NCBI GenBank assembly: GCA_016490735.1
Contig: JAEMWC010002047.1
Coordinates: 1-64,000 of the forward strand
Source: Pachyseris speciosa
Lineage: Eukaryota; Cnidaria; Anthozoa; Scleractinia; Pachyseridae
DNA length: 64,000 nucleotides
Reading direction: 5' to 3'
Every line of letters starts with the position of its first letter. Within the stretch, counting starts at the first letter, position 1. Position numbers and translations under genes: made by a program. Below the pieces are notes generated by a model. The model saw only the letters and a list, made by a program, of their open reading frames with translations. It ran no database searches and had not been told where the DNA came from. Of the stretch, positions 31,708 through 42,714 are shown piece by piece.

Positions 31708-32532
31708 TCCTCGGACGTACAGGGATGGGATAATTTTCAAGTGCTTTCAAGTAGCGGTCGATAGCTGGTAGCCATAACTCGTAAACTGTGTGACTCGTAC
31801 TCTTACCCATCATGTTTAGGTACGGTTACATATAAGTAAAATTACTCGAGGACGGTACTGAGTTCTCCTGGCTCTTACGACTGAATGTTTTCGTCGTAAC
31901 CTTTTTCTTTCGCCAGGTCTGAGATACTCGCAGCCAGTTTGCAGTACTCGATTTAGTGTTTTTGTTTTTCGCGTTGTCTTTCAAATTGTCGATTAAAACT
32001 GAGTTACAATCGCCAAACCTGCCCACTATTTTTTTTTTTCTGTGACTGGTAACTTTCCTATCAGTCATTTTCAATTTCACCGTTATACACCTGTCCGCAG
32101 ACTGCACTGCCAATTTCAACTTTGATTTTCCACTGCAAATTTCACTTTCATGCACAGGTTTGGGATAAATTGACAGGTTCTTAGTCAACAAGAATGTACA
32201 AATTATTGTACGCAAATTATTAGCGATTTCCTTGACTGTTTAGCACAATAGATTTATTGCCTTCTCCAACAGTATGACGTCAAAAAAATCCAAAATGGCG
32301 GCACATGTGAAGTTTAAAAGCGAAAGTACTTACATGGTACGGTATTTCATCGCTTTTAAATAAAAGTTTACATTGAGGCATAATTTTAGCCTCAATTTGT
32401 TGTAACAGTGGGGGTTCCCTTTAATGTACAGTTCAAACAGCTGACTTCCGGTGAACGGAGAGAATGCATTTGATAAATTTTCAAAGTTTTGGATAAAGCA
32501 AATTTAAGAGCACGTTCTTTTCCTTCCATTTA
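31708..32532. other. No recognised gene
   Basis: A 129-residue minus-strand frame (32215-31826) is Lys/Ser-rich with no domain and is likely random. Nothing else was recognised. Confidence 0.35.
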
Positions 32533-32533
32533 G

Positions 32534-32924
32534 CAGGGGCACCCAACGAACCAAATTAAAGTGATGTTTTTGTAAGCTGAAAGAATTTGATCTATTTGGA
32601 TTCCTTAGCTGAAATTTTAATTGCCCTAAAATGTCAGGGAACAAAATCTTCCTTTGGGAAAATCAAAACTGAAATGAACTGTCCACGAACTTTCTAGGGG
32701 GATTATTTTCTTTCCAAAAATGCTAGCTGACGTTTTTGACTACCAAAAAATCAATTACGACCTTTGCGAAAACCTCAGCTTCTATAATTTCCCCAGTACG
32801 AATCTTTTAGGCCACGTTTCAGCTAAGAAAATCCGAGTGTACTCTTTAATCGACGCCGAAAGCCCATGGGGAACTACCCTGGACCGAACAGATATCTACC
32901 GAAACTTAACGTTGGGTGCCCCTG
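32534..32924. mobile_element. MITE with CAGGGGCACCCAACG termini, copy 2
   Basis: The left end CAGGGGCACCCAACG is the exact inverse of the right end CGTTGGGTGCCCCTG. ATTTAG lies directly outside both ends, a 6-bp target duplication. The interior matches copy 1 at 8545-8990 but is about 55 bases shorter. The protein-like frame 32720-33049 is an accident of this repeat. Confidence 0.9.
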
Positions 32925-33530
32925 ATTTAGCAATAAGTGTATGTGAAGAATATGGTTTTCCATATGGTTATTCAGAAAAGGGAATATTGGTGACGGAGGT
33001 GACAGGCGGCCAACGCGAAAATGGTCTGGATCCTGAACCAAGCTTCTGAACCGGACTTCCGATTCTCCGTCACTGGCTTGATGGGCCCGAACACGGTTTC
33101 CAAAAAAAAAAACGTTTCCAAAAGAAAGAATAGTCTTCGGATTCCGAGTAAACGGTATTCTGTTTATTCGGTTTACTCTGCCGTTGGGCGCTGGGTGAAG
33201 GGTATGCTATCCCGTTCATCCCGAAAACACAATAGATCCCAAAAGAACACTATTCCAGTCGTCGAGCTAACTTATATTTGTAATGAACGTATGGGAATTA
33301 CGCTTGGAGCGCATGTTGTATTTAGTTTATCTATATTAGCGAACTTTCTGGTTTGAAAATTATAAACAACAGTCATACACTGCGAATGATCGAGCAACAA
33401 GCAGAACCTAGATACGAAAATAGAAAAGATTACTGACTGTAAAAACAACAGCAACAATTCTTTATTTTCACATTTCCTTCTTACATCACATTAAAATATA
33501 TTTGTATTGCTAGTTATATTAATCAACGTG
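32925..33530. other. No recognised gene
   Basis: Intron DNA. A small palindrome, GAATATGGTTTTCCATATGG, follows the MITE at about 32949. Confidence 0.4.
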
Positions 33531-34655
33531 TGTTACGCCGCAAAATGTAATAATCGCCACAAAATGTAATATTAAAGCAAAATGTAATAGCAATCGCCGC
33601 AAAATGTAATACTAACGCAAAATGTAATAACATTGACGCAAAATGTAATAACTTTTCTAACGCATATTGTAATAACGCAAAATGTAATAACTCTCGAACG
33701 ACATGTACGATATCTCGAAATCAGTATTATGACTCTTATGAGTCTAGAGTTGGTTATAAATTAAGTCAATCTGAAAATAAAGATCTGTTGTCATTATAAA
33801 ACAAATGTTATCAATGAAATGTCTTCTCGCAGCATGCTATTACGGCCTTTCGCTATTAAAGGACTATTACTCCGAATCGTACATTTTAAATATATTTTAA
33901 TTAAACAGGGTGAGAATTTTTGAATGTAATACTGATCGCAATACAGTAGCTAGTTTCACTTTCTGTAAGGTGTATAAAGCTACAGAAGCCAGAAGTTAGG
34001 TGGACGAGCACAGATTAAGGAAATGCGTCTGCAGATGAAACATTTATCAGGGCGATAAACACTCGCTGTGAAAACGAACCTGTTGGATGGTTTCCGCCAT
34101 TTGGAGGGCTTGCGGCACTTTGCGAAAGGGAACAAAACGAAACGAAACGCAACGAAATGGTACAATCAAGTCTAGAAATTTGTCTTTGGCTCGAAATCCA
34201 ATAATAAACGGTTGATAAAAAAGTTCATGAATCGGAAACTTAAGACAATAGGCAAAAGAATTTTTCGAACAAAATTTGAGGAATGTAGCTTTTCTAGAAA
34301 GCATACGCTTGCGTTTTGCGTATTTTTATCTGTCATTAACGGTCAAAATTATGAGAAATTCAAAATGCAACGGAATCCTTTCTGGCAAAGCTTAATCGAT
34401 CTCTCAAATAATGTAAGAAAAATCCTTTGCCGTGTGCTAAGTTTCTAATTTTTGGATTTGACCGGATTGAAGTTTTACGAAAAATGTTCGCGATCTGATT
34501 TCGTTCCAGACATTGTAATTCTCAGAGGTCTTAGCATAACCGTCATGGCCGGAAACCATTTAAATTTTTTGACAGTCGTTATCAGCGATCTAAGACAAAC
34601 TCAGATTTCTGTGAATCCTCTGCCCAAACGGTCACGTTGCTGCGAGCTAAGAAAC

Positions 34656-34713
34656 ATGAAGGCGTTAGTCCTAGTCAATGTTTTGTTCGTTACAATCGCC
34701 ATTTTTCTGCAAG
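34656..34713 (+). other. Signal-peptide-like mini frame with a phase-1 donor
   Basis: An ATG is followed by MKALVLVNVLFVTIAIFLQG, a basic residue plus a hydrophobic core, and then CAAG/GTGTTT. As an exon it would end in phase 1 and could splice in frame to the LamG exon. It lies inside the Ginger element. No promoter evidence exists, so it may be chance. Confidence 0.15.
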
Positions 34714-34856
34714 GTGTTTCCAGTATCTCGACCCTTGACGCCGAAACTTATGATTTATTCGTTTAGCTGAATAAAGGAAGGTTTGTTGTCCCTGTCAAGA
34801 GCAGGACAAACAAACAAAAGTCCGCACTCGTACGGTTTTGGAGAAACAGAGACAAC

Positions 34857-36028
34857 TTGTCCTTACATGGAGGAATGCTGTGTTTTAATGGAAAGAGAGT
34901 TGTTAAGAAAGAGGGACTGCATGATGTTGTGAAAAATATGTATAAGTCGTCTAAAGGATCAGGCGTCCGAAAAATCTATCACAGACTTAAAAACAGTTAT
35001 AGTGGCGTTGGGGAGCGAGACGTCCACAAAGTGCATGCCAAATCATCTATTCACCAAAGGCTTAACGTTCGCTTTGAAAACAAAGCAAGACTTCGACCAG
35101 TCCGTGCCAGAACTGTCCAAATTCGCCATCAAATAGACTTGGTAGACATGCAAAGATTACGCACCAAGTACAAAGGGAAAACATACTAGTATGTACTGTC
35201 AATTATCGACGTGTTCAGCCGGTACCACTGGCTAGCACCATTGCAAACGAAAAAGAGCTCCCACGTGGCGCGTGAATTGCTTCGTATTTACAGAGAGCAC
35301 GGAGCGACGCGCGTCATTCAACATCACCAAGGTCGTGAATTTAAAGGCGCGGTAGCAGAATTGTGTAAGAAGCTAAACATCAAAGTGGTTAATGGTCGTC
35401 CCTATCACCCCCAATCGCAAGGAAAAGTTGAGAGGGCACATCGGTCGTTTAAAAAGAAGATTATGCACGACTTCCTAGTAATGGGAAAGGCTGGTGTCAA
35501 CTGGATTAAGTCGCTACCGAAATACGCCAGATCCTTAAACGAGGATCCAAAAGAAGAGCTCTCCTGGTTATCTCCCTTTGAGATTTATTATGGTCGTAAG
35601 CCAAACGTTGCTGGTACAGGAAACCCGAGTGTGCAAGAGTGGGATATGGCGTCAAATAAATATCAGCAAACTATACACCCCCGTCCCAGAGACTATTCAG
35701 AACATGAAAAAAAACTTTCTGCAATCAGGAATTTGGCGTCGTCAGCAACACGAAGATGTGCCAACCGCATAGTGGCACCTGGAGAAAGAAACAATCCCCC
35801 GTCGAAGTCTGTAAGCAAAGACATGTGTTGGAGGCTGGTGTTGAAAGAAATTTACGTCTTCAGAAATATAAAGTCACGTTTATGTCCCCAACAACTGGGA
35901 AGCTGATGACAAAATGGATTCCTGTCAGTGACGTAACAAGCCTAACTATGGAAAGGGAAAAACAAAAACGGGAATATGTTAGAAAACGTGCCGAAAGAGG
36001 AAAGTCTTCTCAGCATTACCTATGTTAG
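34857..36028 (+). pseudogene. Ginger-like integrase (rve), inactive
   Basis: The frame 34857-35189 ends in a TAG. The same frame continues to 35906 with VLSIIDVFSRYHWLAPLQTK, the core after the first Asp (QIDLVDMQ). The second catalytic Asp should be in the IQxDQGREF block, which here reads IQHHQGREFKG, so Asp is replaced by His. The Glu lies in QSQGKVERAHRSFKKKI. A frameshift near 35760 leads into the C-terminal chromodomain-like part ending at 36028. One stop, one frameshift and a lost Asp make it inactive. It resembles the KRBA2-type integrases derived from Ginger elements. Confidence 0.82.
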
Positions 36029-36212
36029 GATAACGTTCTCCGAGACATAATTTTTACATTTTGCGTTATTACAATATGCGTTAGAAAAGTTATTACATTT
36101 TGCGTTGAAAAGTTATTACATTTTGCGTTAGTATTACATTTTGCGGCGATTGTTATTACATTTTGCGTTAATATTACATTTTGTGGCGATTATTACATTT
36201 TGCGGCGTAACA

Positions 36213-36603
36213 AACGTGTTACCACCTAACATAGAGTTTATATTCAAAGAACATCTGAATATCATTCAGAACATCGAGTGAACTGAACTGAGAATGACCG
36301 ACCGTTAAAAGAAACTAATTTATTGGCCGTTGTTGCTATTGTTATTGTTGTTTCGCTTTCATATTCTTGGAAAACAAATGAAGTTGTTTCTACCAAAATT
36401 TCAGAAGAGCTCAGTGTTGTATATCAGAAATAAAATAACCTCATAAATGCACTTTAAAACTCCTCTATATTAATCTTTTTGATCAGTTTCTCTCATTCAA
36501 ACAGACCAAAGCTTCAGCTCAAAATTACTCCTCAAACGGTATCAGAGAATTTATTTAAAACCCTTAAAGACACTTACCTGAGCTTCATCTAACACAAACC
36601 ATT
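36213..36603. other. No recognised gene
   Basis: AT-rich intron DNA between two transposons. Confidence 0.4.
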
Positions 36604-37135
36604 CAGGGGCGGATCCAGGATTAAGTATGAGATTAAGTATAAGTATGATAGAAGAAGGTAAAAGCCCCTGTTCTAAGGGAATCAGGAGAGCTAGGCACTC
36701 AAAAGTTTTGAATATGTAGATTTTTCCATTTTGATTTCAGAGCAATGTTATGTACTAAAAAGGAGAGTGGAAAAAGATACTTATTTGTCGCTTGTATCTA
36801 CCTATTTAATCAAACAGACTGGCTTGAAAGAGCTTTTTTGGAGGAGCCTTTACAAGGGCTTTATACATCTCGTTCACCTCCAATGTATCGGAGTAGTGCA
36901 TGAAGATAACTGCGAGATCAGAGAATCACGCGTCAGACATAGTTGACCTAGAACAGGTCTTGATCCGTTTGATGAGTGAAAATGACCACTCAGCTTCTGC
37001 GCTTGTTATCGGTAGGGTGCAGGTAATTACAAGAAGGTGATGTATGTTTGAAAAAATATCGAGAACACAGAGTGCTAGTGAAAGCTTGTCTGGAACCTTC
37101 CTATCTGTTGACTACCAAAATTTTTCCCAACCATA
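36604..37135 (-). pseudogene. hAT transposase C-terminal remnant with hAT-type terminus
   Basis: CAGGGGCGGATCCAGGATT at 36604 is a typical hAT end. To its right, the minus strand (about 37090-36830) reads LPITSAEAEWSFSLIKRIKT followed by CSRSTMSD and a YKALVKAPPKKLFQA tail. That is the conserved hAT dimerisation domain (LPVTSAEAERSFSALKRIKT...). In-frame stops are present. The rest of the transposase is missing. Confidence 0.7.
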
Positions 37136-37390
37136 CAGCTAGTTTCCAAGTGATTTTGGAAATGGTATGTCTTTCTTCCAGTACAACATGTCTTCTTATT
37201 CATCAGGTAGCTGCAGTGCCTTAGTTATTAAGCAAAGACTAAGGTAACGCCAACGCAAACGTCATTGAAAAATGTTTATCACAAAATTGTAGCTAATTCA
37301 TGGTTGTTCCAGCGCGTTCAACTTGTAAAATATGAGCAAACCATCCAGGAAATAGATAACTGAAAAACCCAGCTGGGGAGTTGCAATAAA
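37136..37390. other. No recognised gene
   Basis: Nothing recognised; probably the decayed interior of the hAT element. Confidence 0.3.
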
Positions 37391-37491
37391 CGTATGTATG
37401 TATGTATGTATGTATGTATGTATGTATGTATGTATGTATGTATGTATGTATGTATGTATGTATGTGTGTGTGTGTGTGCGTGTGTGTATGT
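37391..37491. repeat. (TATG)n then (TG)n microsatellite
   Basis: About 18 uninterrupted GTAT/TATG units are followed by a TG run and another short TATG block. Confidence 0.95.
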
Positions 37492-38516
37492 ATGGTATGA
37501 TCGACGTTAAAGAAAAGAAAGAGAATGAAAGTTTCGCCGTCGTGTGTTCACGTCCTCCACAAAACTTGAATTTGGTCATTTCATGTTGTTGTTTGAAGAG
37601 TACGGTAACGAAATGTACCAAATTTACCAACGCACGTGCAAAGGCATTGTCCTTACTCATTAAACCTGTCGTTTTGTGACGTTCTCGTTGCCGTTGCCGT
37701 AGTCGTTGCTTGAACTCCCTACTACAATCGGTGCTACTAGACAAAGCGCATGGCGGGCGTGGCGATCTTCGTCAGAAAATCGGTCTTGCATTTGGGTGCT
37801 TAAGGAGTCGAGAAAAGGAATACCTACAGTCTTCTTATACTGATCGGAGCTTCGACTTCCATCTTTCACTTCATCTGAAACAATACATTTCTAGGAAAGG
37901 TCCACCAATCGATCTATTTGTAGATTTTTCAGTGCGTTGTGCTTCATCTTCAAATGTGGTAAATATCGCTACTGTGATTAAGCTTCTTTCAGTTTTCGTA
38001 TATGCTGTTTTTTTTTTCAGCGAAAAAAATACTCCACCACTGGCTTCTAGATAATGCTGATCCAGACGTAAGGTCAGTCATCTTTTCTTTCATTTAATTT
38101 GTTCACGAGGGCCTCGACCGTACCAGGAATGTCTATATTGTCAGCAAAACCTTGTCGCTATAATTTCGTTCATGGCTTTGACTTATTCATTGTGATTTAG
38201 AACCAAAGGTAACCTTGACTGAGATTAAGCGATGACTTCAGGACTTTTTATAGGTCCAAAAAGGTTATGAAGACTATACACGGCTATGTTCTGACTGCCT
38301 TTTTCAAAATGTCTTACTAAGGCACTGACTGGGAGTCATAACCGACAGGTTACTTATCACTGTATCACAGATATTTCGTTTGTTCCCAAACACAGTGACA
38401 TCATTTTTTGAGTTGGCATCCCATTTTTGTTCCATTTTCGTATGAAACAAACATAGCCAGGAGAAATTTCCCCGGAGGGTTGGTATTTACCTGACTGGGA
38501 GATGTGGTTCTCCGAA
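37492..38516. other. No recognised gene
   Basis: One kilobase with overlapping short frames on both strands and no domain. CGTTGCCGTTGCCGTAGTCG near 37687 is a low-complexity word often seen in MITE-like repeats. Confidence 0.3.
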
Positions 38517-38639
38517 CCCCTCGTAGACTGATATGACCAATACTGGTGCAAAGTAGCGCGGCGCGCGACCTGGGTACCACAATATAAATGAAAACGAAGC
38601 GCATGCGCTCTTCTTCGCAGTAGTGGAAAGTGAGGCCGT

Positions 38640-39401
38640 ATAGATTGGCAGCAGAAGGGTCCCTTGTCTTACTTAGGATCCGAAGAAGAAGGACCACAGC
38701 AGGGTGTATTAGACAACTACATTGGCTCCAATCTTGGAGAAACGGAACCACCGCCGGAGCCCCTTGGTCTGGGTACCTCGAGATGTACCTGGGTACTTGG
38801 TGAGTCAAGCAAGACGCAAAGAGGTCCACTGCTGGTGTGTACAACTTCTGACAAATGGACTGAAATATCCTTTTGTCCAGGGTCCGCCTGGAGGTTGAGT
38901 CGGCTTCCCCATTCTGAATTCCTGGATTATGCTGTGCAGTCAATGACATTCCCGCTTCCAGGGCTACTGCCCATATTTCTAAGGCCTGATTCGTCGGAGC
39001 AGGGGAGAGCGTCCACCCCCTCTTGTTGATGTACGCCACGGCTGTAGTGTTGTTGGCCAGTAAGTGGACAGGTACAGGTCGCTGATGCCGCAGTAGTGCT
39101 TTCTGTGCTTAAGTGTCAGCCCATAATTCCAAGACATTGATGTGCACACTCGCCTATTCTACACTCCAGTGACCTCTGATAGATATTCCCTGGTAAGCTG
39201 CCCCACAGCTCTTTTGGACGCGTCGGTCCAAATGGTAGCATCGATCGGGGGGTGTCGGATTGGACAGCCATTCAGATGGACGATCTCAGAGACCCACCAC
39301 TCCAAGTCGGCTAGAACCTGATAGGTTAGAGAGATTACTACGTCCCTTCGATGGCCATTCTGAGCGTAAGCGTTGGAGACCTCTGTAGTGAAGTGGGGCA
39401 A
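38640..39401 (-). pseudogene. DIRS-like RNase H and connecting region
   Basis: The frame 39401-39159 reads LEWWVSEIVHLNGCPI and IDATIWTDASKRAVG, the start of the DIRS RNase H. The frame 39039-38640 reads LTAQHNPGIQNGEADSTSRR, VDLFASCLTHQVPRYISRYP and LQDWSQCSCLIHPAVVLLLR, the end of RNase H and the conserved tail. The tyrosine recombinase that should follow is not present before the terminal repeat. Confidence 0.75.
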
Positions 39402-39422
39402 TCGTGATCCCTGTCTGAGAAC

Positions 39423-40178
39423 CTAATATGCGTCCTTCAGGTCCAGTTTCATCACAAAGTCCCCTGGTTGTACTAGGGACCGCACAATTTGCAATCCCTC
39501 CATTTTGAAAGACTCCTTAACCAGGAAACGAATCAGAGCCTGAAGATTGATAACTGGGCAAAACTCGCCATTCTCTTTTTCTACCAGAAAACGAGTTGAT
39601 GTGAACAGGTCGTCCTGAGGTTGGACCTCATTTACCACTCCTTTTGCTAGTAAATTTGCAATTGCCAAATCCATGTGTTGGGCCTCGGTATAGCATCGGG
39701 CCCGGGTAACCCTCATGCCCCACTGCCTGGGATGGCTGCGAAAAGGGATCTTGTACCCCTGAATTGTCTGTAATGTCCATGGAATTTGGGTCATTTTCTT
39801 CCAATTTTGAACACAAAATTGTAAACGAGTGGCTGATTGGTTGCTGGACGGATTGAGTGTTTCCAGGACAGGAAGCGGATAGTCAGCTCGAACTTGTTCT
39901 GGCACCAGAGAGCTGGGAGGAGTAATCTTCTGCTTTAATACGCTTGGATTGGGGGTTCGATTTTGAGCCGAAACCCAATTTTCGTTTTCTCCAGCTTCTG
40001 CAGTTATCATTAGGGGTGAAACTGGAACGAAAGGCCTGATCCCTCCTGTAGGGTTGTTTGAACTGACGCTTAGAATGTAGAGGACTGATAAGTTTACTTT
40101 CAGTAAAACTGTGGTCTGCTCGCTCTTGTTCTTGGCATGAAATTTTTCGGGAAGAGGGGTTTGTATGCAGGGATACAT
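39423..40178 (-). pseudogene. DIRS-like reverse transcriptase, N-terminal half
   Basis: The frame has GYKIPFRSHPRQWGM, then LAKGVVNEVQPQDDLFTSTR, FLVEKENGEFCPVINLQALI and ends FVMKLDLKDAY, the motif A region typical of DIRS RT. The frame ends right there and the YVDD part is absent; the next recognisable sequence is RNase H, so a deletion junction lies near 39410. Confidence 0.75.
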
Positions 40179-40701
40179 TCCCGAAGGGTACTTTTGCCCA
40201 CCTCAGTAAGAAACTCAGAAAATCGCTTCTGCCTCCAGGTATTTAGCCTGAAGTGGGCATTTCGAAGTGGGAGAAGGGAATCTTCCAATAAATCCTTTAA
40301 TGCATCAGGATTAATATCATCTTTCTCATCCTCTCCACATACATCATCGAGTGCTGAGAGGGCTGCTAGAATGGGTCGTGCGACCACTATAAAGGCATAC
40401 TGGCGTTCAGCTAGAACATCATAAAAAAAAAACAGTTCTTTAGGTTTTGTGCATCCGTGTCGTTTCTTAATATCTTCTTTCATCCCAGCCTCCATAGAAG
40501 GGGCCACTATAGCAGGGACTCTGTGTCCTTAATCTGAGGGTAAGAAGTAGTCAGCTCTTTCCACTTCTCCTTTGCCAGTGCCTTAGAGAAGGCCTTGGTA
40601 GTGAAATCTAACAGCTCTTTGGAGATAGTCGACTCCTGCTCATTTCTGTAAAAACGGTCGCCTCGAGAACAAGATGGCGCCGCATCAGGTGATTCTTTCA
40701 T
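40100..40701 (-). pseudogene. DIRS-like Gag fragment
   Basis: The frames 40701-40507 and 40507-40100 are consecutive. The first reads KAFSKALAKEKWKELTTSYP. The second reads FYDVLAERQYAFIVVARPIL and ends NFMPRTRASRPQFY. These are features of the Gag-like protein that precedes DIRS RT. A stop separates the two. Confidence 0.6.
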
Positions 40702-41165
40702 AGCAGCATCAATTGTTTTACTACAGTATCCGCTACTAGCTTCTGAATATTACGACTTTCTTCGCCGTTGCCCGCCAATTGGATCGGGTCAGACGACGGT
40801 GAGTTGTCAGCCTAAGGACAATAGAACGCGGTCAGTGAAAAAATCTCCTGGAAAACTAAAGGTCAAACGGGAAACTCCCAAAAACAAGGGAATACTTACA
40901 TCACTCGATGTAAATTCTAAACGGTACGACTGCAGAAGGTAGGGGGAAAAGCGTTAAATGCCGAGAGAAGGACATTAAACCTGGTCGTCCGAAACGAGCC
41001 ACGAAACAAAGAGGAAGAGCGCATGCGCTTCGTTTTCTTTTATATTGAGGTACCCAGGCCGCGCACCGCTACTGTGCACCAGTATTGCGACTATCAGTCC
41101 GAGAGGGTTGAAGGAGAAGCCCAAGGACAGCACTATGTTTATGTCAAGCAACAAATGTGCCCTTT

Positions 41166-41735
41166 GCCTCACAAATTAATGTGATCTGGTTAGCTGAAGC
41201 CACTCTAAGGGTACTAGCTAAGGCCACATGGTAACGGGCATTACCTCTTAAATCTACCAAAGCAAAGATTGATCCCAAACATTAGCAGCCATGGACAGCT
41301 GTTTCGGCCTTCTTAGGTCTCATCAGCATGGCATAGCTAATGCTCAGGATTAAGTACCCACATCTCAATAAAACAAGCTGTGAAAACGTGGAGCTTGTGG
41401 GATGTGGCTGAAGTGACAAGGATACCTCACAAATGACTATGATCTGGTAAACTGAAGCAACTCTAAGGGCACTAAGGCCACATGGTAGCGGGAATTACCC
41501 CTTAAATCTACCAAAGCATGCAGCTATGCTATGCTAATGAGGCCTAATAAGGCCGAAACAGCTGTCCATGGCTGCTAATGCTTAGGCTCAATCTTGGTTT
41601 GGTCTATTTAAGGAGCAATACCCGCTACCATGTGGCCTTAGTTCCCTTAGAGTGGCTTCAGATTACCAGATCACATTAATTTGTGAGGTATTCTTGTCAC
41701 TCCATCCACATCTCATAAGCTTCACGTTTTCAGAT
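41166..41735. repeat. Inverted copies of a ~250-bp dispersed repeat
   Basis: A reversed unit (41168-41400) and a partial one (41427-41515) face a forward unit (41528-41730). Shared words are GCAGCCATGGACAGCTGTTT and its complement, GGCCACATGGTA, and ATTAATTTGTGAGG. The same unit occurs as a tandem pair at 58460-58960. Confidence 0.75.
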
Positions 41736-42714
41736 TAGGAAAAAAAAGTCTGACTGACCTGTAATTCGTTTGTAATGCAGAATGTTTGCTTTTTATTGTT
41801 AAGTCAATAGCTTTTTTATAATTTAAGGCCAAATTAGAACGCTTAAGCATAGGCGAGGGAACGGGGTGCGACGGGTGCGTCTGCATTTCCCAACAGGCTG
41901 TGCAGGTTCGCTTCCCGGTCCGCCTATTATGGACCGACGGCTCAAAGCTGGTGTACTTTGAAACTGAAGTCAAGTGGTCCACCCGATCAACAGTCACTAA
42001 CAAAACAAAACATAATCGTCAATTTTGTACAAACTCTGTGTAAAAATTCCGTCACATAAAACTATTCATTGCCTTGTGGCTCTGAAAAGAACCGTTTTGT
42101 GTGGTTCTGAAGGGAGGGCCGTCAAAAGTTGCTATTAAAGACTTCTCGTAGCTCTTCCTCGGGAACATTGAGGGATGCGTTTTCTTTAGGCTGCCTGATC
42201 TCGTATCAGTATACATTCAAAATGTACCACATACGTCATAGACAACATAATTTTTTCAAACATTTAAGAATAGGGATGCCCCCGACCACCCCTCTCTTCC
42301 TTCCCTTCAACCTCGTGCCTCAGGAGCTCGTGTGGTCCGCCGATGGCAGTCCAACGCTCACCCATTCAAAATCCAGTCATCTACGGGCCTGAAGTGTGCT
42401 TAACATATCACCTACAGCAGACCTTCTACGACAGTACCCGATTTTCAACCGACCGATCTCCTTTGGGAATATTGAAGAAACGTCGAACATCGCACGAAAA
42501 CTAATAAACAAAGCTATGTCCTGAACTGGATTTTATTAATGACCTACACAATCAACTGGATGCTATCGAATTCACTCGGCAAAAATCAAAAGGTGGGACA
42601 AAAACAAAATGAAATAAAGAATGGAGAAGCAGGCAGTACGCACATTAAAATAATCACATAGCTTGTACTAAAGAAATAATTTGATTTTTCTATATAGGTA
42701 TTCTGCTGATATAG
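41736..42714. other. No recognised gene; intron before the LamG exon
   Basis: A 93-residue minus frame (42003-41722) and an 87-residue + frame (42129-42392) show no domain. The 3' end of the interval is a TTTTTCTATATAG / TGATATAG acceptor region; the second AG (42713-42714) gives the right phase. Confidence 0.4.

Larger units (their letters stand above)
33531..36212 (+). mobile_element. Ginger-like DNA transposon with integrase, TIRs and 6-bp target duplication
   Basis: The element begins TGTTACGCCGCAAAATGTAA and ends with its inverse, TTACATTTTGCGGCGTAACA. AACGTG flanks both ends. The TIRs are about 165 bases and consist of eight spaced copies of a CGCAAAATGTAAT-type word each (one per arm mutated to GCATATTGTAAT). 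Inside is one Gypsy-type integrase gene and no reverse transcriptase, the definition of Ginger elements. Ginger insertions usually give 4-bp duplications, so the 6 bp here is unusual or partly coincidental. Confidence 0.85.
38517..41107 (-). mobile_element. DIRS-like retrotransposon with inverted terminal repeats, internally deleted
   Basis: About 95 bases at 38517-38612 (CGTAGACTGATATGACCAAT through GAAGCGCATGCGCTCTTC) return inverted at 41013-41107. Inverted rather than direct terminal repeats mark DIRS elements. The minus strand between them encodes Gag, RT and RNase H pieces in order. The RT catalytic region after LKLDLKDAY and the tyrosine recombinase are missing. The host promoter-like GCATGCGC words lie inside both ends. 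Confidence 0.82.

Noticed and set aside
31826..32215. 129-residue minus frame
   Set aside because: Lys/Ser-rich without domain, splice context or homology I recognise; likely chance in AT-rich DNA.
32720..33049. 109-residue + strand frame
   Set aside because: It runs through a MITE that has a related frame at 8786-9004; the shared protein text is transposon DNA.
37298..37744. 148-residue minus frame with a His/Thr/Tyr repeat
   Set aside because: It is the TATG/TG microsatellite read in frame.
42698..42714. Upstream acceptor for the LamG exon at 42696-42697
   Set aside because: It would put the preceding phase-1 codon out of frame and hit a stop; the AG at 42713-42714 fits.
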